This document shows positions 30,743 through 43,546 of a DNA stretch of 64,000 bases, one piece after another. Origin of the DNA: Isochrysis galbana (taxonomy: Eukaryota > Haptophyta > Isochrysidales > Isochrysidaceae); contig CM030938.1 of assembly GCA_018136815.1 (NCBI GenBank), positions 1,144,542-1,208,541 of the forward strand, in the 5' to 3' direction. The position numbers and the translations under genes are program-made. Below the pieces are notes generated by a model. The model was not told the DNA's origin, made no database searches, and saw nothing but the letters and a program-made list of their open reading frames with translations. Numbering within the stretch: the stretch's first letter is position 1; every line of letters begins with the position of its first letter.

Positions 30743-32656
30743 AAAAAAAAATTCTTCTTAAAATTCCCCGCTACGTGTGCGGCGTGAGGCAGTGTGCTAG
30801 TGTTCCTCCCTACTACCCGACCTTAGCCCCTAACAACCCCCTTCCCCTTTCCCAGTTCCCTCATTTTCGGAGAAGCTGGTTCCGGGGAGGCCGCGCGCGC
30901 TGCTTCGGCCAGGAGTTGGAGAGAAGGGGGCGGGAGACTGTGGTTCGTCCTTTGTGTCGGTGTTGGCTCAGGTTATCCTCACTTAAATCTCTTAGGCTCC
31001 TCTTTAATAAACGCTGTGATTCCGACTAAGAGGTTAAGCTACTTTAGGTGATGTGTCGTAGGTCCAGACCTCTTGCCGCTTGCAGGAGGTCCTCCGATGT
31101 TCCTATGTTGAAGACCTTGTCCACCGTGTACAGCGGGCTTACCATCTTCTTAATATGTTTGTTGCTCGGGGCGTGTAACCCCATATTCTCACGTTGTTTT
31201 TTTAGCCTCTGAAAGAAACCGACTTTCGCCGTTACTAGTAGTAATACTAGCAAGTGGTATCTCGTAAGTATCGCTCTTAAAATCGACTTAACGGACCTGC
31301 CGTCCGAGTTGCCATACTGGATGTTGTAGAAGTCGGTTAGGATGTACCTCCACGCCAGGATACCTAAGTATCCTGAGGAGGGGTGCGGTCTATCCACCTG
31401 ATAACAGAAAAGACGTTCGTTGGGCTGTTTCGGATCCCGGCCTAAGGCTAATCCCCAGAAGTCCTTCTATGAATTCAAAGACGGGCTCCGTCGCGATACA
31501 TGAGGCCAGGTGAGTGGAACTCTCAGGGGCTATGCCGCAAAAGCGGCATGTTGGATCGTCAGCAAAACGGTTCGCCGTAGCTATCCTTCTATGTAGGACA
31601 TGTTTGAAATGCAAATAAGAGTCTCTAGCTAGGCGTTAAAGTTGTATTTATACAATTGCGATACTTGTTTCCACTTTCCCGAGAGGACCGGTAACCTTTT
31701 TTCCCATCTTAGCGTGGATTTTTGTGCTTTTGTTTTCCTCAATGCGAGGAACGCTTTAGTCAAGACCCTGACACTTACATCCTCTAGCGTTGTATGCGTG
31801 CCTTTTAGCGTGTATTCTTGGGGTATCGGATACGCCGTTTCCGCCGGGCCGTCGTACGCTCGTCCCCACTTCAGCGGAGTGTATAGCTCGTCGGGCAATA
31901 GTTGCGGGCTGATCCGCTCGTGGATGTGGGGCTCTCCCATAACGTTGAGCTGGACTTTGTGGTAGTCGTCCCTTCGGCGCAGATAAAAGTTATGGTCTTT
32001 ACGTCGACTAGAATGTCGCCTAAATCGTGTGCGTCCGGATCTTCTTGGGGGACTAACTCTTGCTCCTCCGGAGCCGGGGGCGGGGGCTTCGCTTGTTTTC
32101 TGAGAAGGTCTATATAGTCGAATGTGGTATTTACTAGTCTTGATCTAGTCCATTCAGATATCTTTTCCCACGACTTAAGAAAGGGGCCTACCGATATGTA
32201 ATTTCCTCTATGGCGCATCCAGCGTTCTCCGTCCGGCAAGTAAGCCGCGCATTCCTCTGTAGTGTATATGTCCCCTGTACCCGGGTTAATAGTATTATGT
32301 ACGATAACTGTCTGTAGAGACTCCCATTTCGACCTATGTGAATAGTGAATCGCCGGAGGTTTGTGAAAAAGGTCGTGCCATATCGGGGAGCCCTGAGTTC
32401 CTTCCCGTGTGAATTCTTCCCTAAGGAAATTAATCCGTCTAAAATTCTCAAGCGCATGCTTCCAAAAGGCCGGGAGCGTGTTATTACCGCGAATGCTAGC
32501 CGTGAGGCTCTTCGAGTCGACCTTCGAAAAGACTGCCGATCGCCCTAAGGGGGTGCGGCTGAACCATTGATCTAAGACTGTTTTCCATTCCGCCATGGAC
32601 GGGTTGAGGTACCGGATAATCCATATCGCTTGAAGCGCTCGCGTGTGTTCGGCCAT
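30743..32656 (-). mobile_element. LINE copy, C-terminal ORF2 and 3' UTR
   Basis: From 32656 leftward the ORF2 C-terminal region reads AEHTRALQAIWIIRYLNPSM, then IWHDLFHKPPAIHYSHRSKW. Then, after frame changes, comes a zinc-binding segment FADDPTCRFCGIAPESSTHL ending ASCIA (31614 frame), the zf-RVT domain common in plant and algal LINEs. The coding part is spread over four frames, so it carries about three frameshifts. The 3' UTR ends with a CCGC...GCGG hairpin and AAGAAGAATTT plus a T run at 30743. The 5' side is truncated before the RT. Confidence 0.8.
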
Positions 32657-33188
32657 GGGGATTAATTAAATTATTAATGTTATATCCCAGCCAACACCAC
32701 TAGCTAATTGGACACAACTTTTCAGCCCCAGACTCCCGCCATGCCTGACGAGCCAGGTATCCGCGTGGTACCGGGGGGAGAGGGCATTGCCCCCCCCCCC
32801 CCCTCGGTACTTGTCCTCCCCCCAGTGCATGCACCGGCCCTGCGCACCCCAGCACACCCTCTCCTCGAGGCCACGCTGGGGGAAAACCCCTTTCGGGTAA
32901 AACAACGCAGGGGGGGGGGGGCACTCGTGAGTTTAGGGGTCCAGAGCACTAATCTCCCTCGCCCGAGCGAGTGGCCGCGGCGAGTCGCGGCCCTTCCCTT
33001 CTGGCTCTGGCAGCCTCCATCTTCTTTTACCTAAACAGGGCAAGAAGATACGTTAGCACCGGAGGGGGGAGCTCTCCCCTCTCTCTTCCCTTTTCCTCCT
33101 CTCTTCCCTGCGGCGGGGGCCCATGGCGCGCGCCTGCGGCCCCACTTCAGGTCCCCAGATGGCCAGCAGGGGCCTGGGAGCACAGCTC
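32657..33188. other. remnant repeat sequence, no gene seen
   Basis: 33080-33188 resembles (minus) the middle of the 757-bp retroposon family, including a GGCGCGCGCCATGGG-like block. This suggests Ty3 element 2 inserted into a copy of that retroposon. 32790-32925 has C and G runs. No host gene. Confidence 0.45.
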
Positions 33189-34040
33189 TGACGAATTGGG
33201 CTGGCCCATAGGGCCTGAGGGCAATGAGGAAGGGGCCATGCCGGCGGCAGGCGCGGCGGAGGAGACGAGTTCGGAGGTGCTGACGGGCTGAAGCCCGTCA
33301 GCAGAGGAAGGCGGGCAGGCGGGCTTGAGCGAGGGCGAGGACGGCGGCGAAAGCGACATTGAGCGAGCGGCGAGAGGCGAGGGTGAGTGAGAGGAGGGCT
33401 GTGGTGGCAGGGGCTGGCGAGGCGAGGAGGGATTGTAAGGTATGAGTGTTACGAGAGCGAGAGCGACGAGAGCGAGAGCGACGACGGATGACGACTGGCG
33501 ACAGGACGACGGACAGAGACACCCAGGAAAACACCCCGACTCTCGCCCCACGACTTTCTCACTTAACTCGACTGAAATCAAACCCAAACACTCCGGCCAG
33601 ACGACAACGGACGACGATCAGAAGGCGATCTGTCGGCGATCCCGTCTGGAAGGGGAATCGCACCATAACGGAAACGAGGGGCAATCCTGCCGCACAGGAT
33701 TCCAAAAGACTTACCGAATAAGACGAGAGAGATGCGGTGTGCCTAAGGGGGAGATGCGATGAGATTGCAAATTAAACTTGATTGCAATCACTGCAGTAGA
33801 TAGAGAAACGTGGAGAAGATAGCGAATTAAACCTATTTGCGAGGCGCCTAGGAGGGAGAAAGGTGGGGAAACTTCCCTTCTCTTCGAGGGAAAGAGAGAG
33901 GGCGCTCCACAACCCACGATCCCATGCATCCAAGCGAAGCTTTTGACCGAGAACCAGAGAAAGCAAAGAATTATAACGATAGATACCGAGCGACGAAGAG
34001 AAGAGCGAAGCCTAACGAGTGTCGATTCGCGAATGCGACA
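33189..34040 (-). repeat. 3' LTR of Ty3 element 2
   Basis: 852 bases. On the minus strand it begins TGTCGCATTCGCGAATCGAC at 34040 after GGGGGG (34046-34041) and ends AATTCGTCA at 33189. Length, start and the Gag-like open frame from 33359 (MSLSPPSSPSLKPACPPSSA) to the LTR end all match the 856-base LTR at 52160. Confidence 0.75.
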
Positions 34041-34139
34041 CCCCCCTGCTAGGATCGAGCGTCCCGCGAGTGAAAGAAGAGAACCTATCGGATGGCGGAG
34101 GGCTCCGGACAAGCCACAGAAAAGGTGGAAGAGCAATCC

Positions 34140-34515
34140 TGAACGAGACCGAATGTGCGAAGAGCGAAGAGCGAATAAATCCGAAGAGCGAATGAAACAA
34201 TAAATCCGAAGAGCGAATGAATCCGAAGAGCGAATGAAGCAATAAATCCGAAGAGCGAATGAATCCGAATGGAGGGAGAGCCGCGCGCCCAACGCCGAAC
34301 CAAGACGGAAGACGTGATGAGCGACGCACCGAGAAGTTACGAACAATCGAGGACCGATGAATCGAGAATCGAGAACGAGAAACGAAGAACGCGGAACGAC
34401 GAGAATCGAGAATCGAGAACGAGAAACGAAGAACGATAAGGACGCGGAACGATGAGAATCGAGAATCGAGAATCGAAGAACGAACGACGAACGACGAACG
34501 ACGAACGACGAACTA
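34140..34515. repeat. short tandem repeats in the 3' untranslated part of Ty3 element 2
   Basis: Units such as AATCCGAAGAGCGAATGA (34150-34270) and GAATCGAGAATCGAGAACGA (34355-34500) recur in tandem. They lie between the chromodomain frame and the 3' LTR. Confidence 0.6.
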
Positions 34516-37500
34516 TAAGAATAGTGCGTGACGATCGAAGAGACAGGGGGTACCACACCCGTCCGGACGATAAGGTGTAGAATCGGCGGCCGGCGAGGCA
34601 GACCGCAGGACTCAACGCTGCAACCCATCCTCTTCTCTCTTTTACGAGAGTTTTACCTGGATGTTTGGGCGGTGTGGCGGCACCCAAGTTACAACGCGGC
34701 GTCTCCTGTTCTTCGATATATGAGTAGTCGAACAGCCAACGGCGAAAGGCGGCGAGATATCACGACGGGCTCGGCACGTCACGCGCGAGCTAAACGACGA
34801 GGTACGGGGGTCTCCTGACAGAGCGCAGCGAAAGGGGAGGGAGATCCATCCTCCGTGGTCGAAAGGGGGCGCGAGCCATACCTCTCTTCCCGCGGGGGGG
34901 AACTATTCGGCGGCCGCGGGGGGAAAATTCGGCGACCGCGGGGGGGGAACTGGAAAAGAATTCCCGTACGTTCCCGTACCGCGATCAAACGTAAACGACG
35001 GCGTTGAGAGATATCTGAGGGGGCGTGACAGTCGCGACTGTCAGAAGAACGCAGAGGGTGTATCGAGCAGAGAGACGAGGGTGCGATCCGATGGCGACAG
35101 GCGTGCGAGAGCCTCGGAGCGACAGCGAACGAAGGTAGGCGAGGCAAGGGCATCGTGCGCAAATGCGTGGGAGCCAAACCACGGGGAACCGCGCGACGAT
35201 CCCGACGAGTACCACCACTGCCCGAGGACGAAGACCGCGTGCTGCGGCCGCATCATTGGACCTGCAGGGTTGGCAACAGACGGGCGGGCTGAGACGGGCA
35301 AATGGGAGACATGAGCAACGGGGCCACTGTGCGAGGACGGTGCGAGACGAGGCGAGCGGCGCGGGGCCTGATGATCCGAGCCGGTGGTCTCGGATCCCAC
35401 GGGAGCTTCGATCGCGTGCGACGTCGGCGGAGTTGAGACGGTCTGAGATTGTGATTCTGCAGCCCGCTTTCTCATCTGAGGCTTACGAAGAGGCGGGAAG
35501 GGGTGAGCATCATCATAGGCGGTGACGAGCGACTCGCAGCGGCGAAGCAGTTCGGCTAGCGGCTCCCATGTGGCCGCAGCTTTCGCGTAGCCACGCCATT
35601 TGACGAGATACTGCCTGGAATCACCTCGACCCTTGCGGTCAAGGAGTGAATCCACCAGATACTCATCTGTTTGGACGGGGTCTTCATCTGTGAGGGTATA
35701 GTAGGGACAGAGGTTAGTCACATGCACTTCCTCTGAGAGGAGGCGATTTTCTTGGTCGCGTAGTCGGTAGCGGCCAGCGCCAAGCGCCTCAGCGATGCGG
35801 TATGGTCCGCTATAGTGGTAGAGGAGCTTGTTGCGGTGTCCTGGAATCTTGCGAACCACCCTATCACCTGGGGCAAATTGGATAGGGGGAGAGTGAGTGC
35901 GTAGTGTGTCAGCGAGTGCGTCGGCTTGAGACTCTTAAGTTGCATCATAAGCCGCGGCCCACGCCGCCTTTAAACGACAATGCACTTTCCAAGCGTACGA
36001 GCGAATTTCCTGAGGTAACTCGGGAGGTGGGCCAGTGTCAGGTGGATCAGAAAGCTGTGCAGGCAGGCGAAGCTCACGGCCATAGAGCAAGGCAGCAGGC
36101 GACATGCGGGTAATGCGATTAGCTGAAGCGCGCATGCTCATTAGAAAGAACGGGAGATGATCGACCCAATGACCGCCGCCTTCATCGGTAGCGCGAGCCA
36201 TGTTGATCAATGTTTGCTGAGCTCGTTCGACCAGGCCCACGCTCTCGTGATGATGAGGTGTGCTCGGCCGCAAGTCGGTGCCGGTGCGCTCGAGGATGAT
36301 CGAGGTGAGTTGACTAGCGAGATTGCTGCCGGAGTCCGAGCGAAGTTGCCTTGGTACTCCGTGCCGAGAGACGACGTACGACATGAAGGCGTGAAGTGCG
36401 TCGGCACTCGAGGGGTCGCCGTTGTGAGGGGCCGCCTCGATCCAACGAGTGAGCGAGTCCACGAAAACGAGGAGCTTGTCGAAGCCTCGAGAGCCCTTGA
36501 TGAAGTCGTGCGTGGGAGCCATCGACACGACGTCGCAGAAGACGATGTCGAACGGATAGGCGCCGACCTGCGGTCCCTTTGGATCTGCGAGGTGACGGAA
36601 GGGAGGCTTAGCTAAGGTGCACTCGTGGCATTGGCGAACGTGCTCACAGACGTCTGCGTTCATGCCAGGCCAAAAATATCGGTCGCGTAGAAGGCGCGCC
36701 ATCCGGTTGTCGCCGAGGTGGCACAGGTGGTCGTGAAAGGCTTCGAGGTAGGCGCGGCGCATCGTCTTCGGCACGTAGAGGCAAAGCTTCTCGCCATCCC
36801 TCGTTGGCACTCGTCGGTAGAGTAGTCCAGATCGCAACAGGCATCGAGAAGATTCACGACTGAGCCAGCGCAAGCGACGGTGATCGAGATCGGGGTTGTG
36901 AGGAGACGAGGAGAGGAAGCGAATGAGGTCGTGGCAGTCAGGGTCCTCGGCCTGTGCCTCCTTGAGCGCCTCGGCGTTGGGTGTACCGACGTCGAGGTAG
37001 GAGAGGTTGATGGAATCCCTGGTCGTAGAGGACAACCTGGACGATCGTTCGTCGGCTTGCAGACTGGAGGCCGTGGTGGTACGAGAACGAGAGGCGGCGA
37101 CGGCTGGTGGCTGACCATCCGATGCCGTGGTGGAGCGAGAGCTAGGGACGACGGCGGCTAGTAGCTGCCCACCCCCCTGCTTAGGAGCGGACGTCTCCGA
37201 CGTCTCGTCGTCTGCCGCCACCAAGCGCGACACTCCATCAGCGTCTTTGTGGTTCGCGCCAGGTTTGTGCTCGACGGTAAAGCGGTACTCGGACAACTTG
37301 AGCGCCCATCGCATCAAGCGCGACGCCGGCCCACCCTGGACGGTGTCCTTCATGGTGTGCAACCAACGGAGCGCTTGGTGATCTATGACGAGGCGAAAGT
37401 GCCGGCCCCAAAGGTACGGTCTCCAAGTACGAATACTTTCCAGGGCAGCGAGAAGCTCCACTTCGGTGGTGGTCCAGTGACGCTCCGCGGCGGTAAGGCG

Positions 37501-39925
37501 GCGACCGTAATACGCGACTACATGCTCATGCCCATGATCGTCAACTTGCGACAGAATGCCACCGATACCCAGGGTGCTGGCCGCGTCCGTTTTGACGATG
37601 AACTCCTTGTCGTGACGAGGTGCAGCTAACACTGGTGCGGACGTGATGAGGTCGATGAGGCGGCGGATCGCTGTCTGACACTCAGGTGACTGAGAGACGG
37701 TAGCCACATCGACGCCCGTACGAGTCAGGTCGGTGAGAGGGGCCGCAACGTGCGCGAAGCCCTTGATGAACCGACGGTAGTACGAACAAAGGCCGAGAAA
37801 CGAGCGGACCTTCTCGAGCGAATTGATGTGACGCGGATCGATCGAGCGTACCGCCTCGACTTTCTTGGGGTCCATCTCGAGACCACGGCGAGAGACGACG
37901 TGCCCGAGGTACTCGCCCTTGATAGCGAACAAGATGCACTTGGAGGCCTTGCACGAGAGACCGGCCCAACGGAGACGCTCGAGAACGAGATCGAGACGGT
38001 GAAGCATTTGCTCGAATGAGGCGTCGATGCGTTCTTCGAGCGTGCTGCCTGTACCTGTCGACCAAATTCCGATGTCGTCCAGGTACGGCATGCAAATCTC
38101 CCACGCGAGGCCTTGGAGCACCGCGTCCATGAGACGACACATGTAGGACGGGCCGGATTGGACGCCGAACGGGAGGTAGTTGAACTCGTACTTCTGGCGG
38201 TGGGTACAGAACGCCGTGATGGGTTTGTCCTCCTCCTTGATAGGCAGACACCAGAAACCGGAGGCTAGGTCGAGCAGACAGAGAAAAAGAGAATCTCGAG
38301 AACCTTGGCCTCGGGATAGACGATCGATAGCTTCGACGGTGAGCGGTAGAGGGCTGTCCGAGATGCGAAGCTTCGAGTTCGTGTCGCGATAATCGACGCA
38401 GAAGCGAACGGATCCATCTTTCTTACCGACGAGAACAACCCGCGAAGCCCATGGCGAATTGGACTTACGAATGATGCCTGCCGCCTCCATCTCGGCGACG
38501 TGCTTGTCGACGATGGCACGGCCCTCGTCGCCCATCTTGGACGGAGCATGCCGGTGGGCTGTAGCGCCGGGGAGGAGAGGCAGCTCGACCTCCATGACGT
38601 GCGTGTGCCGAGGGTTCTTCGGGTCGAGGGCGAACGCGTCGATATGCCGTGCCAACAGGTAGCGTACGCGTTGCTTCTGGGACGGCGACAATTGCTCGTC
38701 GGGATCGATGGTGATAGCGTCGAGGAGCGCGCGCTGTGCCTCGGTGAGCGAGGACTCGGGGTCGTCTCCTTCACCGGCAGCAGTTGACCGAGCTTCGTGC
38801 AGCTTGTACTCGATGTGGGCCGACGCCACCGGCGAGTACGCGGGAAGGGTTACAGGACGTGGCGCCAAGTTCCAGACCGTGATCAACACCTCCCCTTCCG
38901 GAGTGGGGGTTTCGACGCTGGTGGCGACCATTGGAGGAGAATCGAGACCGTCACGAGGCGGTAGACGGTCGACGAGGATGGCGGAGTCGGGGTAGTTCTC
39001 GATGATCTCCAGCGGCAGGCGAACGGAGAACGTACCCCTCGATCGCGAGGGGATAGTGATAGGCTGCCTGGTGTACAGAGCAAACTCTTTCGACGCAGCG
39101 GCCGACGTGGAGACGTCGGCGAAGAGTGGCTCAATTTCGACGGCGGCAGACGAGCGGGAAGGAGACGAAGGCGGACTACGAGTGAAGTCGAGACGAGGGG
39201 GTGGCTCAAGCTCGGGATCGAGGGGCGGCAATGGAACCGAAGTCGGCATCGCCGGCGGCGACTCGTCGTGAGCCTGGCAGGATGAGAGATCGTCCGCAAT
39301 GGGGACGAGCGGCGAGTCATCCGGCTGAGGTGAGTCGGCGGAGATCATAGCGACTAACGGTGCCGAAGAGAGACGAGGGCGAGTGGTCACGAGGGATGGA
39401 ACGCGACGATTGTTGACTACAAGGGTCAAGCGGCCATCACGTTTCGCATCAGGCGACAGTTCGATACAGGCGGCGTATGCTTCCAAGAAATCGTTTCCTA
39501 GGAGAAGCATAGGCGCGCCTTCGACGACGAGAAAGCGGTGCCGGAATTCGACACCGGAGAGGGAGAAGACCAACGTAGCGTAGCCGCGAGTGCGGAGGGG
39601 GTTACCGTCCGGTCCGACGACGGCAGGTCGGTGTGAAGCGTGTTCGATCAAGACGCAAGCGTCGCGGGGCAATGCAGCCAACAACTCGGTGGTCACAACC
39701 GAGGGGCCGGCTCCCGTGTCGGCGAGAGTCTTGTTGACGGCGAGAGCGGAATCGACGATATAACGAGTAGGGCCCGTAGCGGATTGACGGCAAACGATAA
39801 GATCGCGAACATATAGGCAGTGACGGGGGTAGAGGCTCGGCGGCGTGTCGGAGACAAGCCTCGCCGGTACCTCCCTGGTCACAGAAGCGACAACAGTCGG
39901 GAATCTCCGGCTCGCCCTAGAGAGT

Positions 39926-40620
39926 AGGAATTTCATGAATGTAGCTACATCCTCACTCTTAATGTCCTTTTTGTCCTCAGCTAGCTGAGCTAGCTGAATG
40001 AAAAAGGGGGTGTCTTCAGGCTCCTCTTCCTCCTCTGGAGGGGGGGAAGCGAATGGGGTAGTGCTGTTTGGGGTCGGTTTTGGATCCGATTGAGGGTCGG
40101 CCCGCTTGCGCGACTGTGGCTGATGCTGTTGGGCTGGTGGTTGCTGGGCTTGCTTGTGTGGTTCCTTCCCCTTGTGTCCATGTGCGGCTTGCGCGTATGA
40201 CTTGGGCGGCTGATGTGGTTGTTGGTTGGAGGGAGCAAAAGCTCCAAGGATTGTTTGTTGTGTCATGTGCCCGCCCCCGAGGGGTGCACAGGTGGTAGGA
40301 GTTGCCTCCATGGGGGTGGCAGCAGAGTTGCCACACCCCATGGGGAGTCCTTGAGTGGGTGGCTGAGCCACGGCACTGGTGGGCTGAGCCTGGCTCAGGG
40401 TCTGCTGGTCTGCAGGGAACAGGGCCTTGCCTGTTCCCTGCTTCTGTGGCTGCCTGGGAGGCGAGGGAGGCGGCGCCATCTCGACGTCGTGGTCGGGCGG
40501 TGCGGAGGCCTGCGAGCGCTTCGGCTCCGGCGGCTTGGGGCGGCCCCGTTGGGGCGTCGTGGCGGCGGGGGGCTGGGGAGTGGGAGCGGTCGGCGCGCGC
40601 TCCATCGCTAAAACTATAAC
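39926..40620 (-). CDS. LINE ORF1-like N-terminus, in frame with Ty3 pol
   Basis: The ATG at 40605 opens MERAPTAPTPQPPAATT, then GRPKPPEPKRSQA, a Gln/Pro-rich middle, PKSYAQAAHG (a motif frequent in LINE ORF1 proteins) and an acidic EEEEEPEDT stretch. The leader hairpin AACTATTGTTATAGTT lies just upstream (minus sense). After about 225 residues the frame continues without a stop into Ty3 element 2. The part is 5'-complete but lacks a recognisable zinc knuckle. Whether the chimera is ever expressed is unknown. Confidence 0.55.
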
Positions 40621-40624
40621 AATA

Positions 40625-40992
<368 letters not shown>

Positions 40993-41704
40993 TCCTCTTT
41001 TCGGCCGACGGCAGGAAGATTCGTCTAAAACATTCTCCGGTCCCAAGATATCTCGTTGGGGGTCCAGGCGGAGTTGGCCTTGGTGGTTGGTGGGCCCAGG
41101 CGGCGTGACGAGAAATTCACAAATTATAAAAGTTCTCTCATACTCCACGTAACGCTTTTAAACTGAAACCATCAAATTAAGCAAAGTAGAATGTCCCCAT
41201 CGATCCATCATTTTCCCATGCTCTGACCAGTGTATACTGTACAGTATGCGATCGATACTCAAAGGACCTGGCAATACACGCTACAGATATGCAGATATGG
41301 AGCTTAAAAGCAAGGTGGCCTTCGTGCTGGCCTATGGCCTTCGCGCTGGCCTATGTGCAACCACCGAGCCTCTTATGAGCGCATTCCAGCTGATGCCCGA
41401 GTCTTAAACATCGCGCGGGCTGCTCCATTAATTTTCCCAAACCATGCTATACGACGTCCGGTGGAAGCTATCGAAATCATGCTTGGCGTTCGGTTCATCG
41501 GCTCAACATTGCTTGCCCGTGTGCTCATTCTTGTACATGCGCCTGAGAGATGCATCTCGCAACTCGAGTGAGCATGCTCGATTTGATGAAATCAAACCCG
41601 TTTGAGGTACACGAGTAAGAACCCCGACGCCCGCCCATGCGCACGCGCTGGCACAAGGCAAGCTTGTCCGCTCGAGGGGATCAAAAGGCCGGGACACGAA
41701 CAAC
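40993..41704. other. intergenic, no gene seen
   Basis: 3' flank of the eight-span membrane protein gene (minus). It holds a 15-base direct repeat (TGGCCTATGGCCTTC-like, near 41325). No supported gene. Confidence 0.4.
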
Positions 41705-42674
41705 CTACTTCTCGAGGAAGGCCTGACTGCAAATTTGGAACGCCATGAAAAGGCCGGCATACGACGCAAAAAAACCGTTGCCCGTGAGCAGGAATGGGCC
41801 GCGGAAGGTGAGAATACCCGCGGTGGCGAGCCAGAGCAGTGCGAGGACCGCAGAGACGGCCTGGGCGATCTTGTGCTCCAAGTTGTCCAGAAAGATCAGA
41901 CCGAGGGCAACGACAATGGTCACGGCAGAGGACACCATGCCAAAGACGGACTCGCCGAAAAAGGCGCCGTTGGAGTTTTCAACGTACGGTATGAGCGCGA
42001 TAAGCAGCACGACCGCGGCAAAGATGAGTCCTCGCGCCGGGCTGCCCACCTTGGCTCCCTTCATCTTGGAGGCCACACCCTCCATCACATCGGCGAGGCC
42101 CATGAGGGAGAAGACGAAGCCAGCCCACTGCGAGGGACACGAGAAAGGCACGGGTAAGATGGCGCTAATGAAGAAGCACACCGAACTCAGCTATCGGTGT
42201 TCAAGTGGCTGCACGGCTGAGCAGGCTGAGGCTCACCAGCGCAAAGTAGCCATTTGTCGTTGCCACAAAGGGCGCCTTGAAGGTGCCAAAGAAGGCGCCA
42301 AAGCCCCACCAGAGGACGAGAAGGATGGCCCAGATCTTCTGCACGGTGATGGCCTCTTCTTTGATCGTCGTGATCTCTTTGTCCATTGATCCTTTGCCGA
42401 ACTTGAGTTGAAGGAGCGCAAGGAAGGGCAGCACAATTCCGCCCACACCGACAGCGACAGCATAAGAGTGGTATGAGCTTCGCTGGTTGTTGTCAATTAG
42501 CAGAGTAGCCGCAGCCGTCGTCCAAACGCCGCAGACAAACGTGGCGATCAGCCGGTTTGGAAAGCCAGGAGCAAGGCCCGTGTTGCACTTGCCATCCTCG
42601 ATGGTGCCGGGATTCTGCACCTTCACGTTGATGGAGTCGGTCATTGCTTCTTCTGCGGAAAGCAGGAGAGGCAT
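41705..42674 (-). CDS. eight-span membrane protein with duplicated four-span halves
   Basis: Two exons: 42674-42237 and 42127-41705. The intron (42236-42128) has a GTGAGC donor and a CTCGCAG acceptor and joins NGYFAL to WAGFVFSLMGLADVM in frame, giving 286 residues. Each half has four hydrophobic spans and ends with matching signatures: FKAPFVATTNGYFALWAGFV and FRGPFLLTGNGFFASYAGLF. This is clear internal duplication, with a short lysine-rich cytosolic loop (FGKGSMDKEITTIKEEA) in the first half. The four-span unit recalls MARVEL-like proteins, but no family is assigned with confidence. Function unknown. The first ATG (MPLLLSAEEAM) is used; a second at residue 11 is possible. Confidence 0.78.
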
Positions 42675-43546
42675 GCTAGTCAGGCGCCGGTCCCGCTGGT
42701 GACAGGGGAAAACGCCGTCTAAGGATACTTTGGGTCATCGCAAGTGACAGCTACGGCGGCATTTTCCGCGCTCTGGCGCGCCACGGCATCGAGAAAGAGA
42801 TGACAGAGGGAGAGAGGCGAGAGACGTGCCAACGGATGTGTCTCTGCGGGGCAGGGAGCCTCAAGCGCGGCGCCAAACCGCGCCACCGGGCATGCGCGGC
42901 GCGCACTCGGTGGGATCTTGCTCGGTCGGCAGGTCGGTGCAATGATGAGGTCGGGTGGTGGGCAAGGAGGGTGGAGGAAAGAGTGAGGGAGAGAGAGAGA
43001 GAGAGGGGCAGCCTTTACCTCGGCGACTTTGTGGTCGGACGCACGTTCGCAGCCTCTTTTCGCCTTTTCCCTCTCTCCCTCCCCTACTCTTCTTTTCTCT
43101 CTCTTCGTCTTTTCTTCACAGTATCGAGGTTTCGGCTCCGCGTGTCTAGCCCGCACTCTCCTCCTTACTCCTTCCTTCCAATGGATTGATTCCATCTCTC
43201 CCAAAAGAACCGCCATCATCTCTATATTCCCTTTCTTTACTCTTAGTGCGCGGGTACTGTACGGAGCACCCGCGGAAGAGCGAGAAGTCGCGCGCGGACT
43301 TTTATTTATTCTCACTGTGTGCGGTGTGGTGTGGGAGTGCAAAGAGCGTGAACGCCGCCGTCCGCCGCCTGTCGCCCCTTGTTTTTAAAACATTTGAGCG
43401 TTAGTACCACTACTGCCACTAGCCCGGTACTATCACGACACCCCTCAGCGCACCTGCCCGTACGCCTTGACGTGTGCTGTCACTAGACACAAACGCATAT
43501 GCACCCCTCCGAATCTCCCCCCTCGCAAACCCCCGGCTCCCATTAT
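42675..43546. other. intergenic, likely promoter region of the membrane-protein gene
   Basis: GA/CT-rich patches (42980-43005, 43060-43130). Open frames here look like untranslated low-complexity sequence. No second gene supported. Confidence 0.4.

Larger units (their letters stand above)
33189..39925 (-). mobile_element. Ty3/gypsy chromovirus-like retrotransposon 2, 5'-truncated
   Basis: Same family as element 1: protease (TLADTGAGPSVV), RT (RFCVDYRDTN, PYLDDIGIW), RNase H (FIVKTDAASTLGIGGILSQ), integrase (CHECTLAKPP; SDSGSNL; LVERAQQTLI), chromodomain (YLVKWRGYAKAAATWEP), polypurine tract, 3' LTR. It is broken: the 5' end with LTR and Gag is missing and there is about one break in the coding region. 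It has no methyltransferase-like domain. Its pol is joined in frame to a LINE ORF1-type N-terminus at about 39925. Moderately old. Confidence 0.85.

Noticed and set aside
34140-34515. CRISPR-like array of short repeats
   Set aside because: The repeats are adjacent with no unique spacers, lie inside a Ty3 element and the genome is eukaryotic.
42719-43342. 207-codon minus-strand frame upstream of the eight-span protein
   Set aside because: Low-complexity basic sequence without domain similarity; more likely promoter or 5' UTR.
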